DNA from: Bog-473 sp963836605
GTDB taxonomy: Bacteria > Actinomycetota > Acidimicrobiia > Acidimicrobiales > RAAP-2
Reading direction: 5' to 3'
Assembly: GCA_963836605.1 (NCBI GenBank)
Contig: CAWIKB010000014.1
Coordinates: forward strand, 62,001 to 126,000
Length of the DNA stretch: 64,000 nt
Positions within the stretch are counted from its first letter, which is position 1; each line of letters starts with the position of its first letter. Made by a program: the position numbers and the translations under genes. The notes beneath the pieces are model-generated. The model had not been told where the DNA came from and ran no database searches. It saw only the letters and a list, made by a program, of their open reading frames with translations. Of the stretch, positions 47,394 to 56,321 are shown piece after piece.

Positions 47394-48720
47394 ATGAAGA
47401 GAAGCCGACTCTGGGCCATCGCTGGACTTGTGGTCATCGTCGGTGTGGCGGTGGGGGTCGTCGTCACCACGGGCGATGGCGGGAAACGGAACGCCGAACA
47501 GAAGGGCTCGTCTAGCCATTGGCTTCATTCGGTCCTGACTGCCTTGACAGCGACCACCGGAGCCAACAGCTATGCCTTCAGCTACACAACCATCTTCCAG
47601 CCCCGATCCGAGCCCGGTGCCAGATCGACGGTCTTGTCGCCAACGACCTCCAGCGGCCACGGCGTGGTGAACCTCAATCCCTACGTCATGGTCACAACGA
47701 ACTCTGCCGACAGCAGCTTTCCGAATGTGACTGCGGTGTTCGACAGCACACGTGCGTGGGAGTTCGGCGCAGCCAATTATGGGACCGGGCCATCGATTCC
47801 CGTCTCGCCTGGCAACTCCCTCTCAGGATTTGCTCAGCTCGTCGAGGGCAGTCTCGGCGAAGGTCAAGGGGCGCTCGCGATGGTCTCGCTCGCGAGCCCG
47901 ACTGGCCGCTTGGATCTCGATCCCAGCATGATGAGCGGCGCACAGCAGCTGGGTGCAGGCACGGTTGATGGAGTAGCGGTGACGAACTATCGCGTCGCAA
48001 TCGACTTCCCGGATGAGCTCGATCGGACGCAACTGAGCGATGAGCAGCGAACCACAATCACGCAGGCCCTCGCCATACTGCGGCAACAGGGCTACGTGGG
48101 AACCACGGAAGTCGTTTCGGTGGACACTCTCGGATTCATACGAGAAACGAAGACAGCAGCCAGATTTGCCGACGGCGGATCGGTGACGAGCGACAACGTC
48201 CTCTCAGAGATCGGTTGTGCCGGGACCGTGGTAGCTGGCGACCCTGTGCCAACCCCGCCGCCGCCCGGATGCGTGTCACCTGACCAGCCGGGAGCGCAGT
48301 CGGCCGTTTCGACCTCAACCTCCGTTGCGGCGCCGGGCACGACCTCCCAGGCGACGTCGACGACAACTGTCGCACCGACCACGACCATCCCGGCGGAAGC
48401 CGGGTACCGAGGCATCGAGAACTTCTGCGCTGTCGCGCCTTTGACTGGAACCATCCACTACGACGGGACCAGCAAGGGGACTCGACGGCGTTCTCACGGT
48501 GAGCGTCGGCGGCCTGCCTCCCAATGACGAGGTCTTCGTCAATTGGTCAAATGACCACATTCGAGCGCCCGTCATTGGCTCGTTTGCGACGGACGCCAAG
48601 GGGACCGCCATCCAGTCGTCCGTGGACGTCAGTCGCCTGGGTGAGGTTCGAGGTGTGGAGGTAATTCTCTCGGCTGCGAGCGTACCCAACCCGGTCTGGG
48701 GCCGCCTCGAACCCTGCTGA
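47394..48720 (+). CDS. Membrane-anchored secreted protein with Thr-rich linker, frame broken once
   Basis: The protein starts MKRSRLWAIAGLVVIVGVAV, a basic signal-anchor, followed by an exported domain with NSYAFSYTTIFQPR, VVNLNPYVMVTTNSAD and a helical DELDRTQLSDEQRTTITQAL. Its VSVDTLGFIRETKTAARFAD strand is like LppX/LprG-type lipid-binding folds, but there is no lipobox Cys. A Thr/Ser/Pro linker follows (TSTTTVAPTTTIPAE). After about 48480 the frame must shift by one base to read LDGVLTVSVGGLPPNDEVFV and the end GRLEPC, giving about 441 aa. Function unknown. Confidence 0.6.
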
Positions 48721-48951
48721 CGAGACCGGACGTCCTTCAGTGACGTGCATCGACAGCGACAGCAACCATCCGGGAGCCCATGCGCCGAACTGGGTCGAGA
48801 ATTATCAGCTTCAACGTCCCCTCTGCTCATCGCATAACTCCCACACCCAACCAACACCCACCGACCAAATGCCAATCCATCCAGAAGCTTTCCTCTGACT
48901 CGCGCTCCATGCGATTGCAGGCGGTCCCCCGGCTGGGCTAGCCATTGAACG

Positions 48952-49722
48952 GTGCCCACCGACTACGACGACATCGCCGAGGCGTATCGCACGTCAAAAC
49001 AAGCGCCATGGCGGCTCCACATCGAGGCCCCATCATTCCTTGATCTGGTGGGGGACGTCCATCGGCTCTCGGTACTCGACCTGGCGTGCGGGGAGGGTTT
49101 CTACACGAGACAGCTAGCGGAGTCCGGAGCAGCCCGGGTCGTGGGGATCGACTCGTCGAACGCAATGGTTGAGCTCGCACGGGAAGCCCACGGGTCCCGT
49201 GGAAACAGCGACACGAGCATCACGTATCGCGTGGCCGACGTGCGTGACCTCGACCTCGGGGAGCAATTTGACCTTGTGACCGCGGCCTACCTGCTCAACT
49301 ACGCCATTGACGCCTCCGACCTCCTCGTGATGTGTGAGGGCGTCGTCCGCCACCTGCGCCCGGGCGGCAGGTTCGTTGCCATCAACGCGAACCCCGAGAT
49401 TGGCGATGCCGACCACGATTACCGGATCTACGGATTCGATCGCCTTCTACCCGAAGGCCCGGCGAACGGTGCGCCGCTCATCTTCCGCAACTACCAGGAC
49501 GACGGTTTTTTCGACCTTTCGGTAGTCCACCTCGATACGGCGACTCACGAGGGCGCGTTCGGCAATGCCGGTCTCGTCGGCGTTCGATGGGTCTCACCCA
49601 CCGTAAATGGCGAAGGTCTCACCGCCTTTCACGGTGGCTTCTGGGACGAGTTCTTGGCCCAGCCGCCGATCACTCTCATTGAGGGCAGCCGGGGCGGTAC
49701 GAGTAGTGACGCCTGCCGGTGA
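48952..49722 (+). CDS. Class I SAM-dependent methyltransferase
   Basis: The 256-aa enzyme has SAM motif I VLDLACGEGFYTRQLAE, motif II VVGIDSSNAMVELAREA, a motif near VADVRDLDLGEQFDLVTAAY, and GGRFVAINANPEIGDADHD, giving a complete Rossmann methyltransferase fold. The closest pattern is small-molecule (ubiquinone/menaquinone-like or toxin) methyltransferases, but no substrate can be named. The GTG start at 48952 has no obvious Shine-Dalgarno. It lies alone in the accessory-looking part of the window. Confidence 0.8.
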   Translation: MPTDYDDIAEAYRTSKQAPWRLHIEAPSFLDLVGDVHRLSVLDLACGEGFYTRQLAESGAARVVGIDSSNAMVELAREAHGSRGNSDTSITYRVADVRDLDLGEQFDLVTAAYLLNYAIDASDLLVMCEGVVRHLRPGGRFVAINANPEIGDADHDYRIYGFDRLLPEGPANGAPLIFRNYQDDGFFDLSVVHLDTATHEGAFGNAGLVGVRWVSPTVNGEGLTAFHGGFWDEFLAQPPITLIEGSRGGTSSDACR

Positions 49723-50253
49723 GGTCCTCCAGTGGGACGTCGCGTGCCGCCCTCGTCGGTCTCCCGGCGACATGCTTGCAGCGGGCGAGAATCAAGGGCC
49801 GAGGTGTGGTCGTCTTCTGACCGCATACCCAGGGGACGCCGCGAACCGCGGGGGTTCACAGTGAGGATACCCAAGCACTATGCAAGGCCCGGTAGGAATC
49901 AAAGACTCGTCTCTCGGGTGTGCGTGCCGACAGCCCCATCCCGTCGCTCCACCTGGATTTTCTCAGGTCCGCGCAGATTGCTCGTGGCAGTGTCCCTCCT
50001 CTGCGTGGCGTTCGACCGAATCGGCAGAAACGAAAGAGGTGTAGGACACCAATATCTCGCTCGCGTACGCAGCCGCACCGATCTCTTGTAGTTGGGCCAA
50101 CCGCCTGTCGCCCCCAAGAGCCCGCCCAGATCAGGGCCGTTGTTTCCCGCCCAAGACCCCTGGCAGTCGACGACGTCCGCCACTCCTCCGATAGTAGGGT
50201 AGGGCGCCTTGCGGGCGACTCCGGGAGGGTCGCCCGGCGGATGGAGGGGAATC
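49723..50253. other. Gene-free gap before the giant secreted protein
   Basis: I find no supportable gene. Candidate frames are short, Arg/Ser-rich and mutually overlapping. The last 20 nt hold the GGAGGGG ribosome-binding site for the downstream gene, and a TAGGGT hexamer at about 50196-50201 could be a -10 box. Confidence 0.4.
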
Positions 50254-53200
50254 GTGCTCGTTGGTCAAAGGCGCTTGCGGTTTCGGTGTCGAACTGGCTC
50301 AGCCGTGGGGCGCCGTCTGGTCCGTTCCTTGGTCGTTCTGCTGGCCCTGTTCGGAACGGTGGGAACGGTCCTTTCAAGGGCCACCGAGGCGGGCGCCTCA
50401 CCGTCCTGCACCGGCACAACGTCCGTCACCTGCACGTTCTCCTACACCGGCTCGCTCAACAGCTTCATCGTGCCATTGGGGGTCAACCAGGTGACCATCG
50501 ACGCCAAGGGAGCACAGGGCGGCGACGCAGCAGCGTTTGATGTGATTGGAGGGGCCGGTGCCGAGGTGAAAGCCAGCTTCCCGGTCACCCCCGCCCAGAC
50601 CCTCTACCTCAGGGTGGGTGGGGCCGGACAACCTGGCAGTGAGGCGGGCGGCGGCGGCGGCGGCGGTTCCTTCGTGTACACCACCACCTCCCCACCGGGC
50701 CTGCCCATCAGCGAGGCGAGCACGGGCCTGCTCATCGCGGCGGCGGGCGGCGGTGGCGGCGGTACGCCGGACAAGGCTCTCGTGTGTCCTGAGGCGGGCC
50801 GCGCCACGGCGGCAAGTACGCCAGCGTGCCCCGTCACCACGCCCGGCGACGGCGGCGTCGGTAACGTGGCCGGTGGCGGCGGCGGCTTGCTCACCAACGG
50901 CGGCGTCGGCACCGGCTCCGACGGCCAGCTCAGCGACGGAAGGTCGTTGGCTGCCAACGGGACCCTCGGCGACGGCAACTCAGGCGGAGGAGCGCCCTGC
51001 GGTTCGCTCCACGACGGTGGTGGCGGCTTCGGTGGCGGCGGTGGTGCCTGCGTAGGGGCCGGCGGCGGCGGCGGGGGCTACAACGGCGGCGAAGGCGGCG
51101 GGGGCGGAGGCGCAGGCGGCGGCTCGTTCTTCAATGCGTCGGCCACCGACACGAGCGGGACCGACGGTGCGAACACCGGCAACGGCCAGGTGACCATCAG
51201 CTTCACGAACCCCTCGAACTCCCAGTTCGGCACCGCCGGCAGCGGCGACGGCCAGTTCAACCTGCCGATGGGGGTGGCCGTGGACTCGGCTGGTGGCGAC
51301 GTCTACGTCGTCGACCGCGGCAACGACCGCGTCGAGAAGTTCACGTCGAGCGGCATCTATCTCTCCCAGTTCGGCAGCAACGGCACCGGCAACGGCCAAT
51401 TCGGCGGCAGCATCTTGAGCGGCGGGGTGGCCGTGGACTCGGGTGGCGACGTCTACGTCGTCGACCGCGGCAACCACCGCGTCGAGAAGTTCGACTCGAG
51501 CGGCAACTACCTCTCCCAGTTCGGCGGCCATGGCAGCGGCAACGGCCAGTTCACCGCCCCGAGCGGGGTGGCCGTGGACTCGGGCGGCGACGTCTACGTC
51601 ACCGACACCGGCAACAACCGCGTCGAGAAGTTCAATTCGAGCGGCAACTACCTCTCCCAGTTCGGCACCGCCGGCACCGGCAACGGCCAGTTCACCACCC
51701 CGTTCGGGGTGGCCGTGGACTCGGGCGGCGACGTCTACGTCACCGACCGCGGCAACAACCGCGTCGAGAAGTTCGATTCGAACGGCAACTACCTCTCCCA
51801 GTTCGGCAGCGCCGGCACCGGCAACGGCCAGTTCAACAACCCGACCGGGGTGGCCGTGGATCCGGGTGGCGACGTCTACGTCACCGACACCAATAACAAC
51901 CGAGTGGAGGAGTTCGATTCGAGCGGCGGCTACTTGTCCCAGTTCGACAGCGGCGGAAGCGGCAACGGCCCGTTCAACGGCCCGTTCGGGGTGGCCGTGG
52001 ACTCGGGCGGCGACGTCTACGTCGCCGACACCGGTAACAACCGAGTGGTGGTGGAGTTCAGCGTCCCCCCGACCGTGGCCGCCGATCAACCCAACGTGAG
52101 TGCCCCGGAAAACACTGCGGCCACCAACACCGGCACCTTCTCCGACTCCGCCGAGCCGGTCACCATCACCGCCAGCACCGGCACCATCAGCCAGGTCGGC
52201 TCTGAGAGCGGCACGTGGGCCTGGTCTGGGCTCGTGACCGCCACGCCCTACAGCGTCACCGTCACGGCCACCAGCGCCGACGGGAGCACCGCCACCACCA
52301 ACTTCACCGTGAACACCAACTTGGCAATCACCACCCCCGCGCTCCTCTCGGCTGGCACGACCGGCACGGCCTATAGCCAAGCGCTGACGGGGTCGGGCGG
52401 TACTGCGCCCGACGCCTGGTCGAGCACCACGACCGGTGCCGAGACCGGCCTGCCTCCTGGGATCACTCTCAACGGCAGCACCTTGTCGGGGACCCCGACG
52501 ACGCTGGGGACCTACACCTTCAACATCATCGCCACCGACTCGAGTTCGTCGGCGGAAACCGCCACCCAGGCCGAGACACTGATCGTCACGTCGACGCCGA
52601 GCGGTCTGGCCGGTGTGGCCAACTCCGCCAACTCCATCACCCTGTCGTGGCACCCGGTGTCCAATGCGCTGCGCTACAACATCTTCCGATCGAGCACCGG
52701 GGCGGCTGGGAGTTATACCTACGCCGCCAATACCACGAGTACGACCTGGACGAATCTCGTCAGCGGGACGGGGAACCAGACCTTCTTCTACGAGGTCTCC
52801 ACCGTCGTCGGCTCGACCTACGACCAGACGTCGGCCTTTACGACGCCTGTCTCTGTGACCACCCTGGCCGTACCGGCAGCACCGACGGGTGTCACGGCCA
52901 CCGCGGGGTCGGATTCCCAGATCAAGGTCTCGTGGGGATCGGTGACGGAGGCGACGAGCTACACCGTCTCCCGCGCGACCAATTCCGGCGGTCCCTACAC
53001 CGTGCTGTCCCGTCAGAGCGGTACGACCTATGCCAACAACGGCCTTGCCCCAGGGACTACCTACTACTACGTGGTCACGGCAACGACGAGTATCGGCACC
53101 TCGGTCAACTCAGCTCAGGCCTCGGCCACCGCGCTGGTCCAGCCCGTGGCCCCGGTCGCCACCGCGACCGTCGCCAGTACCACCTCGGTCCACGTGGCCT

Positions 53201-53421
53201 GGAGTGCGGTGACGGCCACCGGTTCGACGGGTCCGACCACCTATGACGTCTACCGGGCGACGACCTCTGGTGGTCCCTACACGCTCCAAGCCGTCCTTTC
53301 GACGACCTCGTGGCCCAACAACGGCCTGACCCACGGCACCACCTACTCCTACGTGGTCAAGGCCGTCGTGCCCGGCGTCGGCACCTCACCCCTGTCGACC
53401 GAGGAATCGGCAACCCCCTGA
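50254..53421 (+). CDS. Giant secreted protein: Gly-rich, six NHL repeats, Ig-like and FN3 domains
   Basis: The 1055-aa protein has a signal peptide (RRLVRSLVVLLALFGTVGTV, then Ala-rich cleavage). A glycine-rich domain (about residues 45-310) has GGGGGGGSFVY and GGGGGYNGGEGGGGGG. Six NHL repeats of about 47 aa follow (322-603), each with GNGQF, GVAVDSGGDVYV and NNRVEKFDSSGNYLSQFG, forming a beta-propeller. Next come an Ig-like domain (690-780, GLPPGITLNGSTLSGTPTTL) and about three fibronectin-III domains. No catalytic residues are seen; a surface adhesin or matrix role is likely. The GTG has GGAGGGG just upstream. Confidence 0.85.
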   Translation: MLVGQRRLRFRCRTGSAVGRRLVRSLVVLLALFGTVGTVLSRATEAGASPSCTGTTSVTCTFSYTGSLNSFIVPLGVNQVTIDAKGAQGGDAAAFDVIGGAGAEVKASFPVTPAQTLYLRVGGAGQPGSEAGGGGGGGSFVYTTTSPPGLPISEASTGLLIAAAGGGGGGTPDKALVCPEAGRATAASTPACPVTTPGDGGVGNVAGGGGGLLTNGGVGTGSDGQLSDGRSLAANGTLGDGNSGGGAPCGSLHDGGGGFGGGGGACVGAGGGGGGYNGGEGGGGGGAGGGSFFNASATDTSGTDGANTGNGQVTISFTNPSNSQFGTAGSGDGQFNLPMGVAVDSAGGDVYVVDRGNDRVEKFTSSGIYLSQFGSNGTGNGQFGGSILSGGVAVDSGGDVYVVDRGNHRVEKFDSSGNYLSQFGGHGSGNGQFTAPSGVAVDSGGDVYVTDTGNNRVEKFNSSGNYLSQFGTAGTGNGQFTTPFGVAVDSGGDVYVTDRGNNRVEKFDSNGNYLSQFGSAGTGNGQFNNPTGVAVDPGGDVYVTDTNNNRVEEFDSSGGYLSQFDSGGSGNGPFNGPFGVAVDSGGDVYVADTGNNRVVVEFSVPPTVAADQPNVSAPENTAATNTGTFSDSAEPVTITASTGTISQVGSESGTWAWSGLVTATPYSVTVTATSADGSTATTNFTVNTNLAITTPALLSAGTTGTAYSQALTGSGGTAPDAWSSTTTGAETGLPPGITLNGSTLSGTPTTLGTYTFNIIATDSSSSAETATQAETLIVTSTPSGLAGVANSANSITLSWHPVSNALRYNIFRSSTGAAGSYTYAANTTSTTWTNLVSGTGNQTFFYEVSTVVGSTYDQTSAFTTPVSVTTLAVPAAPTGVTATAGSDSQIKVSWGSVTEATSYTVSRATNSGGPYTVLSRQSGTTYANNGLAPGTTYYYVVTATTSIGTSVNSAQASATALVQPVAPVATATVASTTSVHVAWSAVTATGSTGPTTYDVYRATTSGGPYTLQAVLSTTSWPNNGLTHGTTYSYVVKAVVPGVGTSPLSTEESATP
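51226..52056 (+). repeat. NHL-coding tandem repeats (about 141 bp)
   Basis: Six head-to-tail units of about 141 bp each contain GGCAACGGCCAGTTC and GGGGTGGCCGTGGACTCG. They are coding NHL propeller repeats of the giant secreted protein. Confidence 0.8.
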
Positions 53422-53686
53422 GAGGATTCTCGGCCGCGCTCGGAAGTCGTTTGCCCTGATAGGTCGGCTGCGGTCAGTTGTAACTTCTCGAGGTGTCGCC
53501 GATCGCAGCCGGGCTGCGTCGAACGCTTCAACGGTGACAAGACGCACACGGTCTTCTTGGTATTTGCTGGATGGTGCATCGGGTGGGTCTCGACGACCAT
53601 CGCCAGGTATGTCTACCCGCCTCCGAGACGCTGGCTTGAGCCAAACTGACAGACGATTGCACGCTCGTGTGCGGACGGCCGGGTGC

Positions 53687-53860
53687 TCAGAGCCCCAGCT
53701 TCCTCAGGAAGCGAGCGGTGGCGGTGTTGGTGGTGCGGTAGACCTTGCGCCGCACCACGCGCTTTCCGTAGGAGGCCGGTCCCTTCTCGGCCGCCTCGAT
53801 GTTCCCGAGGTCGCGGGCGGCCCGGTAGAGCTGGCTGCGGAGGGACTTGCGACGGGCCAC
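53687..53860 (-). CDS. Small basic conserved protein (57 aa)
   Basis: The 57-aa product reads MARRKSLRSQLYRAARDLGN, then an acidic IEAAEKGP turn, then YGKRVVRRKVYRTTNTATAR and FLRKLGL. It is strongly basic and predicted to be two helices, and I know very similar small proteins next to other genes in actinobacteria, so the gene is probably real. A nucleic-acid-binding role is possible but unproven. The GTG is 9 nt downstream of the HIT gene, so it likely belongs to the same minus-strand operon as its last member. Confidence 0.6.
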   Translation of the reverse strand: MARRKSLRSQLYRAARDLGNIEAAEKGPASYGKRVVRRKVYRTTNTATARFLRKLGL

Positions 53861-53869
53861 GGCGCAACG

Positions 53870-54352
53870 CTACCGGCCGGCGCGGCCGAGGCGGGTGCGA
53901 AGGTCCTCGACCTGGGCCGTGAACTGCTCCTCGTCCATGGGTCGGGCCGCGGCGATCAGGTCCCAGGGGAGGGGATGGCCCGGCGCCGGGTCGTCGAGGT
54001 AGCGGGGCACGATGTGGGTGTGCAGATGGGGGACGGCGTTGCCCAGCGTGAGGAAGTTCAGCTTGGCCGGCGCGAAGCGGTCCCTGATGGCGCCGGCGGC
54101 GCGGAGCGTCTCGGTCCAGAACCCGGCCGCGGCGACGGGGTCGAGATCGGTCGGCTCGGCCACGTGCCCGTCGTTCCAGATGGCGATGGCGTAGCCCGCC
54201 ACGGCGGCGGCGCGCTGGAGGAAGACGTCGGCGAACTCGCCCCGGAGGATCCGGAGCCCGAACCCGTTGTCCTCGGCGTGCTGGCCGGCGCACATGGAGC
54301 AGGCGACGCCGGCCATGCGATCGTCCCAGTCCCCGGGCCAGGTCGCCGTCAC
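53870..54352 (-). CDS. HIT-family nucleotide hydrolase/transferase
   Basis: The 160-aa histidine-triad protein has VACSMCAGQHAEDN (Cys pair as in zinc-containing actinobacterial HIT proteins) and the catalytic AVPHLHTHIVPRYLDDP (His-x-His-x-His). HIT enzymes act on nucleoside phosphoramidates or dinucleoside polyphosphates. The GTG at 54352 overlaps the upstream serine-hydrolase stop (GTGA), so it is translationally coupled; the start VTATWPGDWDDRMAG matches the family N-terminus. Confidence 0.85.
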   Translation of the reverse strand: MTATWPGDWDDRMAGVACSMCAGQHAEDNGFGLRILRGEFADVFLQRAAAVAGYAIAIWNDGHVAEPTDLDPVAAAGFWTETLRAAGAIRDRFAPAKLNFLTLGNAVPHLHTHIVPRYLDDPAPGHPLPWDLIAAARPMDEEQFTAQVEDLRTRLGRAGR

Positions 54353-55416
54353 GGGCGCGACGATCGGCCCGACGCGAAGGCCTGCACCACCTTGGCCCGC
54401 CAGGCCACCAGATCGGGGTCGCGCTCGGTCGGGGTCCGGCCCAGGCGGACCACGATCAGGTCGAGGGCGGGGCAGATGGCGATGGACTGGCCCTCGTAGC
54501 CCGAGGCGCGGAAGGTCCCGAGCGTGTCCCCGGCCACGCCCCACCAGTGGGCCCCGTACGGACCGTCGTCGGGATCGACCGACCGCACAGTGCGGCCGTG
54601 ATCCACCCACCCGGCCGGCAGGATCCGCGCGCCGTCCCACACCCCGTCGCGCAGATAGAGCAGGCCGAAGCGGGCGAAGTCGCGCGCCGTGGCCCGCACG
54701 TAGGAGGAGGCGACCCAGGTCCCGGCGGCATCGAGCTCGGGTTGCGCACTGGCCATCCCGATCGGACCGAACAGCCGCTGGTGGAGGAACCGCCCGTAGG
54801 GCGCCCCGTGACCGACCGCCCGGGCCACCACCGACGAGATGATGTTCGAGGTGCCCGACGAGTAGGCGAAACGGGTCCCGGGTGCCGCGGCCAGTGGCCG
54901 GTCGGCGGCGAAGTGGGCCATGTCGGCCTGGCCGGAGCCGAAGAGCATCTCGATCACGTCCGAGACCCGGTCGTCGACGTAGTCCTCGACGAAATCGAGC
55001 CCGTCGCGCATGGCCAGGAGCTGCTCCAGCGTGATGGCGTGGCGCGGGTCGTCGGGATCGGACCACTCGGGCACGTCGGCCGACCGCTCGGGGTCGAGCC
55101 TTCCGTCGCCAACCAGCAGGCCCACCGCGGCGTGCAGCATCGACTTGGCCATGGACCAGCTGAGCAGGGGTGTCTCGACCGTGACCGGCTCGGGCGGTCG
55201 GTCGAAGTGGGGCAGCGCGCCCCCGTAGCGCTCGGCCACCAGGCGACCCTGGTGGATGACGACCACGGCGTAGGTGGTAGCCAACGGACCGCTGTCGTCG
55301 AACATCTCCTCGATCAGGTGGTCCACCTCGACCCCGTCGCGGAGCGACCCTTGCGGCCACTCGGTGGTCGGCCACGGCACCCCGGCCGGTTGCGGGGGCA
55401 GTGGGACCAGGCTCAT
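54349..55416 (-). CDS. Beta-lactamase-family serine hydrolase
   Basis: The 355-aa class C-like fold has the SxxK nucleophile in LLSWSMAKSMLHAAVG, the Tyr in RFAYSSGTSNIISSV (Y-S-S), and a C-terminal GYEGQSIAICPALDLIVVRL replacing the KTG box. The layout is that of esterases or amide hydrolases of the beta-lactamase family (for example 6-aminohexanoate-dimer hydrolase) rather than antibiotic resistance. No signal peptide is visible, so it acts in the cytoplasm. The ATG overlaps the DUF1028 stop and its own stop overlaps the HIT start. Confidence 0.8.
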   Translation of the reverse strand: MSLVPLPPQPAGVPWPTTEWPQGSLRDGVEVDHLIEEMFDDSGPLATTYAVVVIHQGRLVAERYGGALPHFDRPPEPVTVETPLLSWSMAKSMLHAAVGLLVGDGRLDPERSADVPEWSDPDDPRHAITLEQLLAMRDGLDFVEDYVDDRVSDVIEMLFGSGQADMAHFAADRPLAAAPGTRFAYSSGTSNIISSVVARAVGHGAPYGRFLHQRLFGPIGMASAQPELDAAGTWVASSYVRATARDFARFGLLYLRDGVWDGARILPAGWVDHGRTVRSVDPDDGPYGAHWWGVAGDTLGTFRASGYEGQSIAICPALDLIVVRLGRTPTERDPDLVAWRAKVVQAFASGRSSRP

Positions 55417-56321
55417 GGGGTGGGCTGACCCAACAGCGCGTCCACGGTGACCCCCTCGGGGAGGGGCACCAGGCCACCCTCCATGAGGGCCCGCAGGACG
55501 CCCTCCCACCCCGGTCGGACGGCGACCAGCTGCTGCGCCTGGGCCGCGGCCTCGGTCACCCGTCCGGCGCCGGCCAGCGCGGCGATGTAGCTCAGGAGGA
55601 GGTTGCCCTCGCCGGGCAGGAGGGCCAGCCCCGCTTCGGCTCCGGCCAGCGCGGCCGCCACGTCGCCCCGCAGCAATGCATCCTCGGCCACGTCGCACAG
55701 GTGATAGGCCTCGGACACCTCCACCAGACGGCCCAGTTCGCTCAGCGGGTCGGGATGATGGTCGACGCGCACATCGGTGCGCACCCCCTCCCAGGGACGG
55801 TCGTGCCGATCGCCCTCGACGACGATGAGCGCGGCCGACATCTGGCCGCGGGCGTCCCCGCCCTGGCGCTCCGCCGCCACCAGCGCGGTGACCAGGCGGG
55901 GGGCCAGGGCGCCGGGGGCGGACTCGAAGGCCTCCGCCATGGCCTCGCACACCCCCGGGCCGCCCATCATGTTGGCCTGGGCCGTATAGCCCTCGCCGTG
56001 GGCGTGGCTGATGTGGGCGATGCACCCAGAACCGGTGAACGATGCCACCTCGCCCCGGGCGCCGACCACTCCGACCTGGCGCACGTCGCGGCCCGGGTCG
56101 GCCGCCCGCACCCGCTCCAGCGCGTCCGCCGCACCCACCCCGTCGGCCAGCAGGTCCAGGCAGCGGGGGCCGTAGCCGGGGTCGACCATGGACTGGGTGG
56201 CCACAGCGCCCACGCCGGCCCGGGCCCAGGGCAGGACCGCGCCCAGGGCGAAGTAGCAGCTCTGGGCGGCCACACCGAGCTGACCGGTGGCCGGGTCCCG
56301 GGCGACGATGGAGTAGGTCAC
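55413..56321 (-). CDS. DUF1028 domain protein (Ntn-hydrolase-like)
   Basis: The 302-aa product begins VTYSIVARDPATGQLGVAAQ, then SCYFALGAVLPWARAGVGAV and ATQSMVDPGYGPRCLDLLAD, the DUF1028 core, an Ntn-hydrolase-related fold of unknown reaction. A C-terminal helical part with tandem Ala-rich helices (LRGDVAAALAGAEAGLALLP, GAGRVTEAAAQAQQLVAVRP) resembles TPR repeats. The GTG overlaps the epoxide-hydrolase stop and its own stop overlaps the serine-hydrolase start. Confidence 0.83.
   Translation of the reverse strand: MTYSIVARDPATGQLGVAAQSCYFALGAVLPWARAGVGAVATQSMVDPGYGPRCLDLLADGVGAADALERVRAADPGRDVRQVGVVGARGEVASFTGSGCIAHISHAHGEGYTAQANMMGGPGVCEAMAEAFESAPGALAPRLVTALVAAERQGGDARGQMSAALIVVEGDRHDRPWEGVRTDVRVDHHPDPLSELGRLVEVSEAYHLCDVAEDALLRGDVAAALAGAEAGLALLPGEGNLLLSYIAALAGAGRVTEAAAQAQQLVAVRPGWEGVLRALMEGGLVPLPEGVTVDALLGQPTP

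Noticed and set aside
49732..50091. 119-codon plus-strand frame before the giant secreted protein
   Set aside because: It is Arg/Ser-rich with no motif and no good start region, and it overlaps other chance frames.
51226..52056. Repeated units that might be taken for a CRISPR-like array
   Set aside because: Units are about 141 bp, in frame, and encode NHL repeats. There are no short repeats with unique spacers.
54349..55416. Beta-lactamase antibiotic resistance gene
   Set aside because: It has the SxxK and Tyr motifs but no KTG box or signal peptide, so a cytoplasmic esterase/amide hydrolase is more likely.
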